A stretch of 64,000 nucleotides of DNA from Perilla frutescens (GCA_026008535.1 BRKX01000006.1:2750501-2814500), one strand, 5' to 3'; positions 33,948 to 46,292 are shown, counted from the first letter of the stretch. Notes: generated by a model from the sequence alone, not told the origin. A program made the numbers and translations.

Positions 33948-35005
33948 GTAATTTGGTGATATGAATAATTAAATATTGATTGATTGTGTTTGTTGAAAGA
34001 TGAAACTCCAGTTATTTGGGATTCTGGCTCTTTCCTTTCTCCAAAGATCGCAGAGCAGAGGCATGCACATTGGTGACTGTTTTTTTACTGATTTCAAGAA
34101 TGGATCTGTCGTGATTTGGGACAGATATTAAAGAAATGAGTTGTGAATGAATGCATTGGACAAAACAAGTCACGAGCAATTCAATGAAGGGATGAGAGAG
34201 TTCATGTTATAGAATGTGGTGTAGCATGTGTGTTTGTCTTGTCCTTTTCCACACCAGATTTCAGGAATCTTTATTAGGCGTATCACCAATTTCTTGTCTT
34301 TTCTTTTGCACTCTTTACCACTCTCTCACTAGAAATGGTTCTCTCTCTCTCTCTCTCTCTCTCATGAAGAAGTAGACTATACAAGTTTGGTTTGCTTGAT
34401 TCTGGTAGATAAAATTATCCAGATCAATCACATGTTTGATTTACTTGATTGGAACCCGGTATTGATGATGGACCATTGATTCTATCACCTATTTGAATGA
34501 TAATTTCTCACTCCAATATTAGGATGATTATTTTTATCATTGATGATGGACCATTGATTCTATCATCCATTTGTCCTGGATGCTTGTGAGGTGAAGATAA
34601 GAGTGAGGTAGCTCTCTATCTTGTTAGTACGAGTGTTCAAGCTCTGTTGACAACGGTTTAATTAAATCATCGGTTGTGATTCATACAATATACAACGCAT
34701 TTATAGGTGTGTTGAGGTTGGTGACTAATGACTGATTCATGCATATTGCATTTGCATGATGTGATGTGCAGCTTGACTGCCAACTTGGTTGGTTCAGGCC
34801 AAATTGGGACAAACCGATTCGGATAAAATTATTTGAAACTTCCTATTGATTATGACGACTAAATAACTATTTTTTTTCTATGAGCGGCAAACGTCCTTAG
34901 GGTTAATCATTTTTGTAAAAAGAGAGAAGTATCGAGTTCAATCTAAACTATTCTTCCATCACCCAACTTATATATATATATATATATAATTTCTATTCAT
35001 TTGCA
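33948..35005. other. 3' UTR and intergenic DNA with (CT)n
   Basis: The first part is probably the copy-1 3' UTR. A (CT)n microsatellite lies at 34340-34363. A duplicated phrase, TGATGATGGACCATTGATTC, occurs at about 34462 and 34541. No coding exon is seen. Confidence 0.55.
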
Positions 35006-35007
35006 AT

Positions 35008-35455
35008 TAGAACTGTAAACGAACCGAATCAAGCTAAACACCCTAATGTTCAAGCTCGGCTCGTTAAGAAATATTCAACCTCAATCTCGGCTCAAGATTG
35101 ATTTGAGTTTTTTTTTTTTGTCTTGTTCAAGCTTGGCTCGATAAACATTTGTCATGTTCGAATCCGGTTCGAGCTTGGTTCGTGAAATACTCGAAAAAAA
35201 GCTCGTTTAATTAACATATTCGAGTTCGAGATTGAAAAAATAGCTTATTTAATTTACCCATTTGAAATATTTATAATATTCATAAACATATTCGATTAAG
35301 TTCGAGCTCGAACATGTTCGCGAGTTGACCGAGCTGACTACTATTATGTTCGAGCTCGACTCGTTAAGAAAATGAATAAATTTCGAACGAACTTTTTTCG
35401 AGCTGAATCCCGAATAGCTCGCGAGCGACTCTATTCATTTTCGGCCATATTTGCA
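35008..35455. mobile_element. GAGCTCG-rich MITE-like element
   Basis: Starts AACTGTAAACGAACCGAATC and ends near GACTCTATTCATTTTCGGCC. The body is full of CTCGAGCT/TTCGAGC words with many short palindromes. It aligns in order with 36068-36515. Confidence 0.6.
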
Positions 35456-36067
35456 ATATATTAATAGTTGGAGTTGTGCAAATTCCATAAATTTAGGTCC
35501 GCCACCAATTACACAAAACCTGGACACGCAAATCTAAAGTCAAAACGTGACCAGCCGATTTGAATTCGAGAAAAAGGATATAAAGTATTATTACAAAAAT
35601 AATAAAATTCTCCTAGTAGAGTATCATTGTATCAAATAATATTATGAAATAAACTACATATCTTCTTTTTATAAATGCTAAAATACAAAATGCAGCAATA
35701 TAAAATGTAGTAGACAAAATCATTTGCCTCATTCACAGACTTATAGGGATTTAATCATGACTATTTGGCTGTCGACAACTCTCTTTACCATCATTTTCGC
35801 AATTTCGCCTAAGATTCATTAATTAACTATTCACACACATCGTAATCCAGCTGTTAATTTATTTGTACGGACCACCAAAATTTGGTGAAGATAGATCCAA
35901 TCTTTCATATGTGATGAGATTCCAAAAATCCTGTGAATGGCAATTATTTTTTGGGGTAATTTCAATATGATTTTTTTTACATTTTATCATTTATTTTTTC
36001 TTGGACGAGAGGGTGTTGGGTTTTTTTAGGGAGTTTTGAATCTGGGACGTCACCTTTTTATATATGA

Positions 36068-36515
36068 TTTATAGGGCTGTAAACGAAGCGAATCGAGCTG
36101 AACACCCTGATGCTCGAGCTCGATTCAAGCTTTTTTCCCTCTTGTTCAAACTCGGCTTGATAAATATTTGTCATGTTCGAATTCAGCTCGTGAAATGCTC
36201 GAAAATATACTAAACAAGCCTGAGCTCGAATGCTCAAAAAAAAGTTCATTTAATATACATATTCGGGCTCAAGTTCGAAAAAAATAGTTTATTTAATTTA
36301 CTCGTTTGAAATATTTATAATATTCATGAACATGTTCAATTAAGCTCGAACTCGAACATGTTCGCGAGCTGGTCGAGCCGAATACTGCTATTTTGAGTTC
36401 GGCTCGATAACTTTATCGAGCTCGGCTCATTTAGAAAATGAACGAACTTCGAACGAGCTTTTTTTTAGTCGAACTCTGAATAGCTCGCTAGCGGCTCTGT
36501 TCATTTATAACCCTA
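36068..36515. mobile_element. GAGCTCG-rich MITE-like element
   Basis: Starts AGGGCTGTAAACGAAGCGAA and ends CTGTTCATTTATAACCCT. The two ends are inverted (AGGGCTGTAAACGAA against AGGGTTATAAATGAA). Best preserved of three copies in the window. Confidence 0.7.
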
Positions 36516-36519
36516 ATGA

Positions 36520-37385
36520 TTCTCAAGAAACACAACGGTGATATAGAGTGTTAAAATGATGATCAACCCATATATTTTTAAAGTCGGTAATTAATCAACA
36601 TTTCTATATTTAAATAGGATTGGTAGGTTCAATCAAAACACAAGAATATGTTGATCAATCCAATCTATTTTTAGTGCAATTTTTTTTATCTTTTTTAGGA
36701 GTTTGGAAATGGTGATTTAAAATTCAACCACTTATTTAACGATATTATTTAATCAAACACGGTGTGTGGCATGCTATTTAATTAAAAAAAATGCTAAAAA
36801 TACTTCGAAATGAACATTATCTAATTGAAAAACAATTTAAGAACTTAAATCGATGTTAAAAAAATACGAATCCAATTTTTAGATTAACATAATATTTTAT
36901 ATCTTGAATATTAATATGAAGTTCGATTTACAACACATCATCAACATGATTCGTATTTTCCTACAGATAATTTCTAAATCAAAATTTTATATTACAATAT
37001 ACGTGATTTGCAAGATATATGAAATTAATTACAAGGTTAATTATATTTTGTTTGATCTATAGTTATAAGATTTATTTCAAGCCCCAAAAATTATCAAATT
37101 TGGTGCTTGTGCGTTCCATCTATTTTAAATTTAAAACAGCTCAATAATATTTTTAATTACAATTTACGTATAGCTTATTAACTTATTGATACAATTATTG
37201 GTAACACAAAAATTGATCTTTCATTTAAATCATTTCATAAATTATCTTAAAAAAAATAATTAAGTTATTTTAACAAGTTCTTAGAAAACAAAATAAAAAA
37301 ATCGACCGTGTTAGAATTGTGTAATAATTTGACAGTTGAGGCTGTATTGGTCCATTATCATTAGACTATACACGTATGTATATAT
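36520..37385. other. AT-rich intergenic DNA, nothing recognised
   Basis: No coding exon, RNA gene or clear repeat is seen. Confidence 0.5.
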
Positions 37386-37388
37386 ATA

Positions 37389-37660
37389 CTCCCTCCGTCC
37401 CGATTATATAGTCCTTATTACTATTTTAGGGTGTCTTAATTATATAGTTTCATTACTAAAAGTAGCATTAATTTACATAATAATGTACAAATACACCCTT
37501 ATTAATTTTTTAAAATTAAAATATTAACCACTTAAATTTTGAAGATCATAAATATTAAATAAGGGTATCATTGGAAATTTAACTTTAATATCTTGTTTTC
37601 ATAAATTTTTTTAATCTACATGCGACTAGAAGATGGATTATATAATTGGGACGGAGGGGG
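37389..37660. mobile_element. Stowaway MITE, 272 bp, TA target duplication
   Basis: The terminus CTCCCTCCGTCCCGATTATA is the hallmark of plant Stowaway (Tc1/mariner-derived) elements, and the right end ATATAATTGGGACGGAGGGG is its complement. TA flanks both sides. It is homologous and equal in length to 46021-46292. Confidence 0.9.
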
Positions 37661-38154
37661 TAGTTTGGAATATTTGGGTATATTTTTTTTCAATGATAAT
37701 ATGTAAAAGATCATATTGAAGTAAAATTAATGTGTTTGACAAAATGAAGTTTGAACATGAAAAATGTCGCACCCATATTTTAGCATTTAGCATGTGGCTA
37801 ATTTATATATATAGGTGGAGGTTATATTGAGGCGTGACACTTTTTTTTTTTTACTTTTTTTTGGAGAATTTATTGTTTGACAATTAATTAGTAGGTGTCA
37901 ATTGGATTTTAATATTTTATAGGATGATGAAGATCCATGTTGGCATTACGTGTAATCAACGGCTTGGATGATTTCAAGAAATCAAGATAGCTCCAATCCT
38001 ACGGCAGCCGCTTTCCTAGTTTGACTAAACTTAGTAATCAAATCCACCTCATATTGACGTATTACCATGTCACAACACACACAATTATCCAATCACCAAA
38101 AATGGGAAATTTTTTTTCTTACAAAAATAAATTAAATTTACTAATATCTCACAA

Positions 38155-38185
38155 TCTATACTATATAATAAGGAATTTCCCCAAA
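38155..38185 (+). mobile_element. possible Helitron 5' end
   Basis: TCTATACTATATAATAAGG resembles the 5' terminus of many plant Helitrons, preceded by A. No matching 3' hairpin plus CTAG is identified downstream, so the boundary is tentative. Confidence 0.3.
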
Positions 38186-38334
38186 AAAAATACAATGCCA
38201 CGTCATTTGCAACAACCATTCACAAATCACAATCAAATCCCAAATTTCAAGAAAAGGGCAAATATAAAAATAAAAGTGTAAACTTGTCGTGTACCTCCGG
38301 ATTTGTATTTTCTTTCTTTCTTTTTTCGCCAATT

Positions 38335-38705
38335 CTCTTATAAACTAGGTGCACATCAAACGAGCGTTGAGTGAAAAAATTGTCAAAATAAGTGAACATT
38401 TTGAATTTCGAGTGATAATTTTAGTGTTTATATGACTGATACTGATTTTTTGACCGTTATTTTTTAATTTTTTTTTCTGACCAATACATTTTAAGGGTAC
38501 ATGTAATGTTTTTGGGCTTTTCAGTGATTTATATAAACTAGGTGCATATCAGATGGTCATCGAGCATTGAGTGAAAAAATCGTGAAAATAAATGATACTT
38601 TTTATTATTTATGGCCGGTATTGATTTTTTTACCGTTATTTTTTTAAAAAAAAATTCTGGCCGATACATTTTAAGGGTACATGTATTACTTTTAGGCTTT
38701 GAAGT
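38335..38705. repeat. tandem duplication, ~180-bp unit
   Basis: Two head-to-tail units start TATAAACTAGGTGCAxATCA and share GAGTGAAAAAAT.GT.AAAATA, TTTTTGACCGTTATTTTTT-like and CATTTTAAGGGTACATGTA blocks. Non-coding. Confidence 0.75.
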
Positions 38706-38709
38706 TATA

Positions 38710-39494
38710 ATTTTTAGTGTTATAATTAATATTGATTTTGATGATTTTTTTGGTCAACGCGTCTGATGTGTCACGAAGACCTGCTCTTTTGTTTATATGA
38801 CGAGGGTATTATAAAATTTAAATTTGATTTTTTTTTTGTCACGATCAATTTAATGTAACAATAGAATACCCCAAGGTTGGGTATTTTTTTTATACTTCTC
38901 GTCATTAATAATGGCTGTAAATTTTAAAAAAGCATATGGTAAACTGTAATTAATAATTTTTCATTATTGTTATTATGATATTCCTTTGGCACATTAAATT
39001 TAAGTCTTTTTTTTGTTGGAAATAAAGATGAAATTTTATTAATAGGAACACGAGTAAAAATTATCGAGAAGACCATCCACAAAATGAGGAGGCTCGACCC
39101 AATAATCAGATCTTAAATATTTACATAAATATTTATGACTACCTTGTAACTCACCTACGCGGCTGCTATACTATTGTAGTTTGAAATGTAGCTGTCACAT
39201 TTGAATAAATACCACGTAATAATTAAACATGTTAATTTGTCGAGATGCCTCATAATAATAGTCCGGATTAATAATAGAGAGACATTTTTGCCCCTCTATA
39301 TATCTAATCCAGTAAATAGTAAAAAGTAAAAAAAATCACACATGCATTGCAGATTAATAATATTCCCTAATTAACATGTCAAAAATTAGGACCACTGATC
39401 TGACAAAATGACACTTTGCATGCAATTATTTACTGTTCAATCTTTAAAAAAAAGTCCAATTTTGAATATTTCACCTAATAAGTTAGGTAACGTG

Positions 39495-39497
<3 letters not shown>
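38710..39497. other. AT-rich intergenic DNA, nothing recognised
   Basis: No coding exon, RNA gene or clear repeat is seen. Confidence 0.5.

Positions 39498-39534
<37 letters not shown>
39498..39534. repeat. (AT)n microsatellite
   Basis: About 18 AT units. Confidence 0.95.
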
Positions 39535-39538
<4 letters not shown>

Positions 39539-39578
39539 ATATATGCTTATTTTTTCTACCTTAGTTGCTTATAATGTA

Positions 39579-39824
39579 TTTCATCCGTCCCATTTTGATA
39601 GACTGATTGAGAGTTTTCAAAAGGATTAAGAAAATGATTGAGAAAGACAATTAATCAAAAAACTTCCTAATATGCCCATATTTATTCTTTGGCATTGAAT
39701 TAATGTCTAATGTGAACATATTAAATATGGGTATTAGTAAATTAGCTAAAGATATTTAGAAATATACCTATATATCGGGACATACCAAAAAGGAAAACAA
39801 GCCTATCAAAATGGGACGGGGGAG
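39579..39824. mobile_element. Stowaway-like MITE, 246 bp, TA-flanked
   Basis: The left end TTTCATCCGTCCCATTTTGA and the right end CTATCAAAATGGGACGGGGG are inverted and flanked by TA. The terminal core CCGTCCC is shared with the 272-bp Stowaways but the body differs. Confidence 0.75.
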
Positions 39825-39887
39825 TATTATGTATAGATTAAATCATAAGGTAATCAGTGATAATGTATATATATAATAATTTAATGA

Positions 39888-40170
39888 AAAATTATCGATT
39901 GAGGGCCTGAAAGATAGGTAATCTATCAATTCAGGACCTAAAAAATTACGGATTTTGATTTCTTTTAATTTTTAGTTAATTTCATATTAATTTTCAATGA
40001 AAATTCGTTCATTAATTATCTATTAAATATGATAAAGAAATTATTAAAATTAAATAAAAAAATAAAAAGAAGTTATAATTCATGATTTTTGAGGTCCTCA
40101 ATTGAGAGTTTTCATCTTTCAGGTCCTGAATCGATAGATTACTATTTTTTCAGGTGCTGAATTGATAATT
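39888..40170. mobile_element. foldback MITE upstream of galactosidase copy 2
   Basis: The left arm TCGATTGAGGGCCTGAAAGA..CTATCAATTCAGGACCT is the imperfect complement of the right arm AGGTCCTCAATTG..CTTTCAGGTCCTGAATCGAT. Its relative is at 27650-28037. It ends about 540 bp before the copy-2 ATG. Confidence 0.65.
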
Positions 40171-40530
40171 CTCATGATTTAATTTTATCCCCTCAATACC
40201 ATCAAAATAATACATTATAGTTTCAAATTTATTGAAAATTTGACTTTCAAATCATTGAGATTTTAAAAATAATTTACTACACAATTTTACATATGAATTG
40301 TTATGTGTGTAATATTCACACGTGAAGATAGTAAACCCGACGACGAAAAAATGCAAGAAGTTAGAGCTGTGACTGTACGGCGCGACAAGAAATTCCCGCC
40401 AAATAGAAAATAGTTAATATTTTCATGTGTTGACAAAAAAAGTTGGTACTTTTTTTTTTTCACGAGAGAAAATATGTGAAAAATGGTGACATCGCATCAG
40501 AAATTCACATGATCGCTCGTGTTTGTTACC

Positions 40531-40538
40531 TATAAATA
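40531..40538 (+). promoter_or_regulatory. TATA box of galactosidase copy 2
   Basis: TATAAATA lies 176 bp before the ATG, after CTCGTGTTTGTTACC, with a CT/T-rich leader following. It is a good match to plant TATA boxes. Expected start near 40563. Confidence 0.65.
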
Positions 40539-40706
40539 CCTCAACACGCCTCTCGCATTTCTCATCATCTAAGCATTTTTTTTTGCTTCTGCGTGTTTTT
40601 CATCCATTTTATTTTGGGTTGTTGATTAATTTGATTATTTGAATTTGAATTCTTTTTTCTTTTTTCTTTTTTTTGGTTAATTTGAGAGTTTCGTTGAGGA
40701 TCGGAG

Positions 40707-43700
40707 ATGACTGTGGGAGCTGGGATTTCTGTGAGTGATGGGAAGTTGAGTGTGTTGGGAGAGACAATATTGAGCGATGTTCACGAAAACATCATCGTGA
40801 CGCCGGCGACCGGCGGAATCCTGTCCAACGGAGCTTTCGTCGGCGTTGTTTCCGATCAGATTGGCAGCCGCAGAGTTTTCCCAGTTGGCAAGCTCATGTT
40901 AGTTCTCAAACTCCCGCATTTTTTTATATTCTGCGTTGCGTTATGGTAGACTTTGCATCTCGTCTTAATATGAAAAAAATGAGTTGTATTGTATGTATCA
41001 TTTGTGAAGATCGCCTGCATCATGTAATTTTAATAGATTGGATTTTGGGTTGTTTGCATTAGATCTGATTTCGGATGATTTTGCAGGGATTTGAGGTTTA
41101 TGTGTGTTTTCCGGTTCAAGTTGTGGTGGATGACGCAGAGGATGGGCAGCTCCGGCCAAGAAATTCCATTTGAAACCCAGTTCTTGATTGTTGAAGGGCG
41201 AGACGGTTCGCATTTTGGTGAAGATGAGAAGGAACAATCATCTCTGTATGTTGTTTTCCTGCCAATTTTAGAGGGAGATTTTAGGGCTGTTCTGCAAGGG
41301 AATGCTAATAATGAGTTGGAAATTTGCTTGGAAAGTGGTATGAACAGTTTCTTTAATTTTTCCTCATTTAAAAAATTTCCCCCTCTCCGTTTTTTTTTGC
41401 TAATAATTATGCAAATCAGGGGATCCTGATGTTCAAGAATTCGATGGGAGCCGTATGGTGTTTGTTGGAGCTGGATCTGATCCATTTGATGTCATCACCA
41501 ATGCAGTCAAGTATGTTTCTATCATAAATTTTTCTAGTTGTTTCCAAACTTTAGCTACTTTTTTTTTGGGGGGGGGGGGGGGGGGCGGAGAATAAGGATT
41601 TGAATTGGTTTAAATCAGAATTGAGATGAGGCATTCATGTTATTGCTAGAGCACCAAAGTCCATGATGAGATTGAGATCTCATGTGTTATGCTTTCCTAT
41701 TCTTTCAATTCTATGAATCAAAACTGGAGGCTAGATTACTGTTTGTCTTAAATCTAAGGTGGATTGTATGTTATTTGAATCGGATATATTCTCTGTTAAT
41801 GCAGGACTGTGGAGGGGCATTTGCAGACTTTCTGTCATCGTGAGAGAAAGAAGGTAAAGCAATATTGTTGCAATATTTCATTTCCGATTTAGTTTCTTGA
41901 GGGAGGAAACGGTTAAATCTTGCTCGTGTCATAATTCAGATGCCGGATATGTTGAACTGGTTCGGATGGTGTACGTGGGATGCTTTCTATACTAATGTTA
42001 CTGCCCAGGGAGTGAAGCAAGGTTTGGAGAGGTAACATATAGCTAGCTAGTTAAGTGCATTCTAATATGTGTGAGCTAACAATTTTGATGTTCAACTGTT
42101 TGATGGTATCTGCTATATCTAAATTACTGCAGCTTGGAGCAAGGTGGAATTCCCCCGAAATTTGTCATAATTGATGATGGATGGCAGTCAGTTGGCATGG
42201 ATCCATCTGGTGACACAACAGAAGGAGATAACTGTGCTAAGTGAGTCCAGTAATCATCTAATACCTTCTTGTTTATTCTTGCTTTTCTTTTCTTCACTAA
42301 CTGTTGTTGTTGTTGTTTTGAATCCAGCTTCGCGAATAGATTGACAAATATCAAGGAGAACCACAAATTTCAGAAGGATGGGAAAGAGGGTGGAAGGGTA
42401 GAGGATCCAGCAATGGGAATTAGACACATTGTTTCAGAAATCAAAGATCAAAATTCTGTCAAGTATGCCAATATTCTACTTCTTGTTTGCTCGTCTTGAT
42501 TATGATGAGAACACTTGTTTACATGTCTCATATCGACCTTGTAGGTATGTTTATGTGTGGCACGCCTTGGCTGGTTACTGGGGCGGTGTAAGACCTGGAT
42601 CAGCTGAAATGGAGCATTATGAATCCAAGATGAGTTACCCCATCTCATCTCCCGGGGTTGATTCAAATGAACCATGCGACGCCTTAAATAGTATCGCCAA
42701 GAATGGCCTTGGTCTGGTTAATCCGGATAAAGTCTATAGTTTCTACAACGAGTTGCATTCGTACCTTGCATCAGCTCGTATTGATGGAGTAAAGGTAGAT
42801 GTCCAGAACATCCTCGAAACCCTTGGAGCCGGCCATGGTGGTAGGGTGAAGCTAGCTCAGAAATACCACCAAGCGCTTGAGGCTTCCATTTCAAGGAATT
42901 TTCCTGATAATGGGATCATTTCCTGCATGAGCCACAACACAGATGGTTTGTACAGGTGAGTGGTGACCACAGTATGTAGTTTCACATTTTGTTTCACTTT
43001 TCTTCCTGTGATAAATTGTTGCAGTACTGTGATTAGATATAAGTGATTAGATGTGCTGATTTAGATTGTGTTTCTGTGCTATCTTTGCAGCGCAAAGCGA
43101 ACAGCTGTTGTACGAGCATCAGATGATTTTTGGCCGCGTGATCCAGCATCACACACTATTCACATTGCATCAGTTGCTTACAACACTGTTTTTCTTGGAG
43201 AGTTTATGCAGCCAGATTGGGATATGTTTCATGTAATAAGCTGATAACAAGATCAACTATTCTATATGTTCTTTTTTTTTAACATATGCTAAATTTTAGA
43301 CTGATCTAATGGCAGAGTGTGCATGAAATGGCTGAATACCATGGAGCAGCACGGGCCGTGGGGGGTTGTGCTATATATGTCAGGTGCAACAACACACACA
43401 CACACATATAGCTCCGATTCTGTCACTACAATGAGGAGGGTTGGGGTGTCTTCATCAAATGAAACCATTTTCCTAATGTTGGACATTGTTTTGTTGTCTG
43501 CAGTGACAAGCCCGGGCAGCACGACTTCAACCTTCTCAGGAAGCTCGTACTCCCTGATGGCTCCATCTTGAGGGCGAAGCTTCCAGGAAGACCAACACGC
43601 GATTGCCTCTTCTCTGATCCTGCCAGAGATGGAAAAAGGTTGCTTACAAAACTTCTATTCAACATTCCCTATTAACTTGGAATGAAGTTGAAGTTCCTTT

Positions 43701-44413
43701 TCATCTAGTAACACCAATCATTTTGACTACAGTCTGTTGAAAATCTGGAATCTAAATGACCACAATGGAGTCCTTGGAGTCTTCAACTGCCAAGGAGCTG
43801 GCTGGTGCAAAGTTGGGAAGAGAAACCTCATCCATGACGAACAACCGGGCACCATATCTGGAGTTATTCGATCCAAGGATGTTGATTATCTTCCAAGAGT
43901 CGCGGGTGCCAAATGGAACGGGGATTCTGTTGTCTACTCTCACCTGCAGGGTACTAGCTAGTCTGTCTCATAAAAATTTCACTTGTGATGACATTAACGA
44001 TTTGCTGATATTGATTCACAAATGCATGATTTGCAGGAGATTTGATCTATCTGGCCAAGAATGCATCTCTGCCTATAACACTCAAGGCAAGAGAATATGA
44101 AGTTTTCACAGTTGTTCCTGTGAAGGAGATGTCAAACAATGCTGCATTCGCGCCCGTGGGCCTGATCAAGATGTTCAACTCTGGAGCAGCAATCAAGGAA
44201 GTAAACTATGAGACGGAGAAGGCCGGAAGTGTAGAGATCAGAGTTCGTGGGTGTGGCACGTTCGGAGCCTACTCGTCTCTGAGACCTAAGAGAGTTGAGG
44301 TTGATGCAAAGGAGGTGGAGTTTGAGTATGAAGAATCATCTGGTTTGATCACATTGGCCTTGCAAATTCCAGCCAAGGAGATGTATCTTTGGAGTGTAGT
44401 TGTTCAACTATGA
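40707..44413 (+). CDS. SIP2: raffinose synthase family / alkaline alpha-galactosidase, copy 2
   Basis: Thirteen exons, 755 aa: 40707-40897, 41087-41337, 41420-41510, 41805-41853, 41940-42031, 42133-42240, 42328-42462, 42545-42955, 43091-43232, 43316-43383, 43504-43638, 43733-43950, 44037-44413; all GT/AG, phases consistent. GH36 family, predicted cytosolic alpha-galactosidase or galactosyl-transferring enzyme acting on raffinose-family sugars; SIP2-type by overall motif order. It keeps the full consensus: RFKLWWMTQRMG, NWFGWCTWDAFYTNV, FVIIDDGWQS, WHALAGYWGGVRPG, DGVKVDVQNILETLG (nucleophile Asp), RASDDFWPRDPASHTIHIAS (acid/base Asp), LGEFMQPDWDMFHSVHEMAE. Exons 3-6 and 8-12 have exactly the same lengths as in copy 1, proof of tandem duplication. 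This copy is the more typical one and probably carries the ancestral function. Exact substrate preference (raffinose, stachyose or galactinol) cannot be read from sequence. Confidence 0.94.
41561..41585. repeat. T-tract / G18 homopolymer in intron
   Basis: A T run leads straight into eighteen G and then CGG, inside intron 3. It parallels the tract at 306-330. Confidence 0.9.
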
Positions 44414-44721
44414 AGAAATTCTTGCCACATTAGGTTTATTTGATCCTATAATAAATCATCACTACATTCTTGGAAAGATTCATGTTATGAAGAGGACTCA
44501 ACTCAATAGGAGTTGGGAGAAAAAATTGATTAGGCATTAGGTAGCTGCTAAAGTTGCTCACTCTTTTATTTCAATGTAAGAATTGACTTTTTCACAACTT
44601 CCTTAGGTATGAACCAATGAAATAAAACAACATTTAATACATTTGACAAAGTAATCATGTCTACAAGCTAATGGAATATTTTTAAGTTGCTAGTAGAGAG
44701 GTTCATGGTAATTTATAAGGT

Positions 44722-45005
44722 AAGGTGATACATCCCTTATTATATCCAATTAATTTTTATCGATCGATCGATAAAAAAAAAATGGTATCAGACTGTCATA
44801 ATAGATAGTCAAGGGTCGTAATAGGTAGTTGAAGTGTCACAATAGAGTTTTTCGGCCCGTCGAAATTTTTGACCAAATTTTTTATTATTAGACAAAGTAA
44901 AAAATAGGGTATAAATAACCAAAATTAATGGATCCGGGGACGCGTGTTGGTTGCATAATAGGGGTGTATTGCAGCCACCCACGTTAGAATTTATCAGAGT
45001 TTTAT
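44722..45005. repeat. third copy of the ~300-bp repeat seen at 3905-4510
   Basis: Shares, in order, a TCGATCGATCGATAAAA block, TAATAGATAGTC, AGTTGAAGTGTCACAATAGA, TTTTTCGGCCCGTCGAAA, a CAAAATTAATGGATCC-like block and TATTGCAGCCACCCACGTTA then GAATTTATCA. It starts about 310 bp after the galactosidase stop. Confidence 0.65.
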
Positions 45006-45031
45006 GTATTAAAGGAAAAAATATATACTTA

Positions 45032-45419
45032 TTGTTAATTACGATTAAATACATATACTTTGACACAATTTACAATTTAGACACAGATTTTGAAACATTG
45101 CAATTAAAATATAATCTTGCGATTTTTTGCTAAATAAGCACCCCTAAAATTTTCAACGAACAAAAAACAGATATATAACATGAAATATTAAAAAATTATA
45201 TGGATACATAACATAATCATAAATTAATACATAACATGATCATAATTTTAATTCAATTAATACAATAAAGATCGGTATGAAATATTATATTTGATTTTCA
45301 TATTATTGCAGATTGTGTTTATTTTGCAAAAAATTGTATGGTTTTAATTGTAACATTTTAAAGTTCATGCCTAAATTGCAAATTGTGTCAAAGTTTATGT
45401 ATTTAATCATAATTAACCT
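45032..45419. mobile_element. foldback MITE, family 2
   Basis: The left arm GTTAATTACGATTAAATACA..ACTTTGACACAATTTACAAT is complementary to the right arm TTGCAAATTGTGTCAAAGTT..TTTAATCATAATTAACCT. Same family as 15327-15707. Confidence 0.75.
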
Positions 45420-46020
45420 ATAAAGTCATATTCATTACACCTTAACCGAGCAGTCAGGATCCCCTATCACACTTTTTGTGTCACACTTCGTATTTCGCAA
45501 TCAAAATATGAGTTTTTCTTCTGTATTTTTTTTTCAATTTTAATTTCTTATGCTTTAATTTAATTTTAGAATTATTAATTAGAAATTATTCTACTAAATT
45601 AGACTTTAAATTTACTCTCCCATTTCTTTATGATTGTTGTTTTAGCTTTTCTTTATTTTGTGTCAAAGTATTCGTTGTTTTATATATTTTCACACCCTCT
45701 TTTCTAATTTTAATTAACTTATCCCAAACCCTAAAAATATATGAAGAGAGAAAATGTTGTCTTTTTTTTTAAAAAATATATATATAAGTTAATATATGAT
45801 ATAGGATGAATGAGCATGTTAGTTTATAAAACTAAATGTTAATTCTAGATTAAAAAATTAAAACAATAATCATAAAGAAAAAGAGGGAGTATCTTTATAT
45901 CTAATCTCCAGCTTTTAATTAATAATTAATTATTATATTTTATAATTAAAATTTGTATTTTTTTTTCAATTCAATGTTATTGTTATAAACATTGACTAAT
46001 TTTTATTCTTTACTTTTATA

Positions 46021-46292
46021 CTCCCTCCGTCCCAATTATATAGTCCTTTTTACTATTTTGAGGTGTCCCATTTATATAGTCCAATTACTATAAATATCAT
46101 TAATTTTCATAGTAATGTACAAAAAAACCCTTATTGAATCTTGGAAATTTAAAAAATAACAACTTAAAAGTTGAAAGTCATAAATATTCAATGAGGGTGT
46201 TATTGGAAATTTAGCTTTAATATCTTGTTTTCATAAATATTTTTAATGTACGTGCGAAGAGAAATGAGACTATATAATTGAGACTGAGGGAG
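46021..46292. mobile_element. Stowaway MITE, 272 bp, in the permease promoter
   Basis: CTCCCTCCGTCCCAATTATA at the left and ATATAATTGAGACTGAGGGA at the right, with TA on both sides. It is a sister copy of 37389-37660. Its right end lies only 173 bp before the start codon at 46466. Confidence 0.9.
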
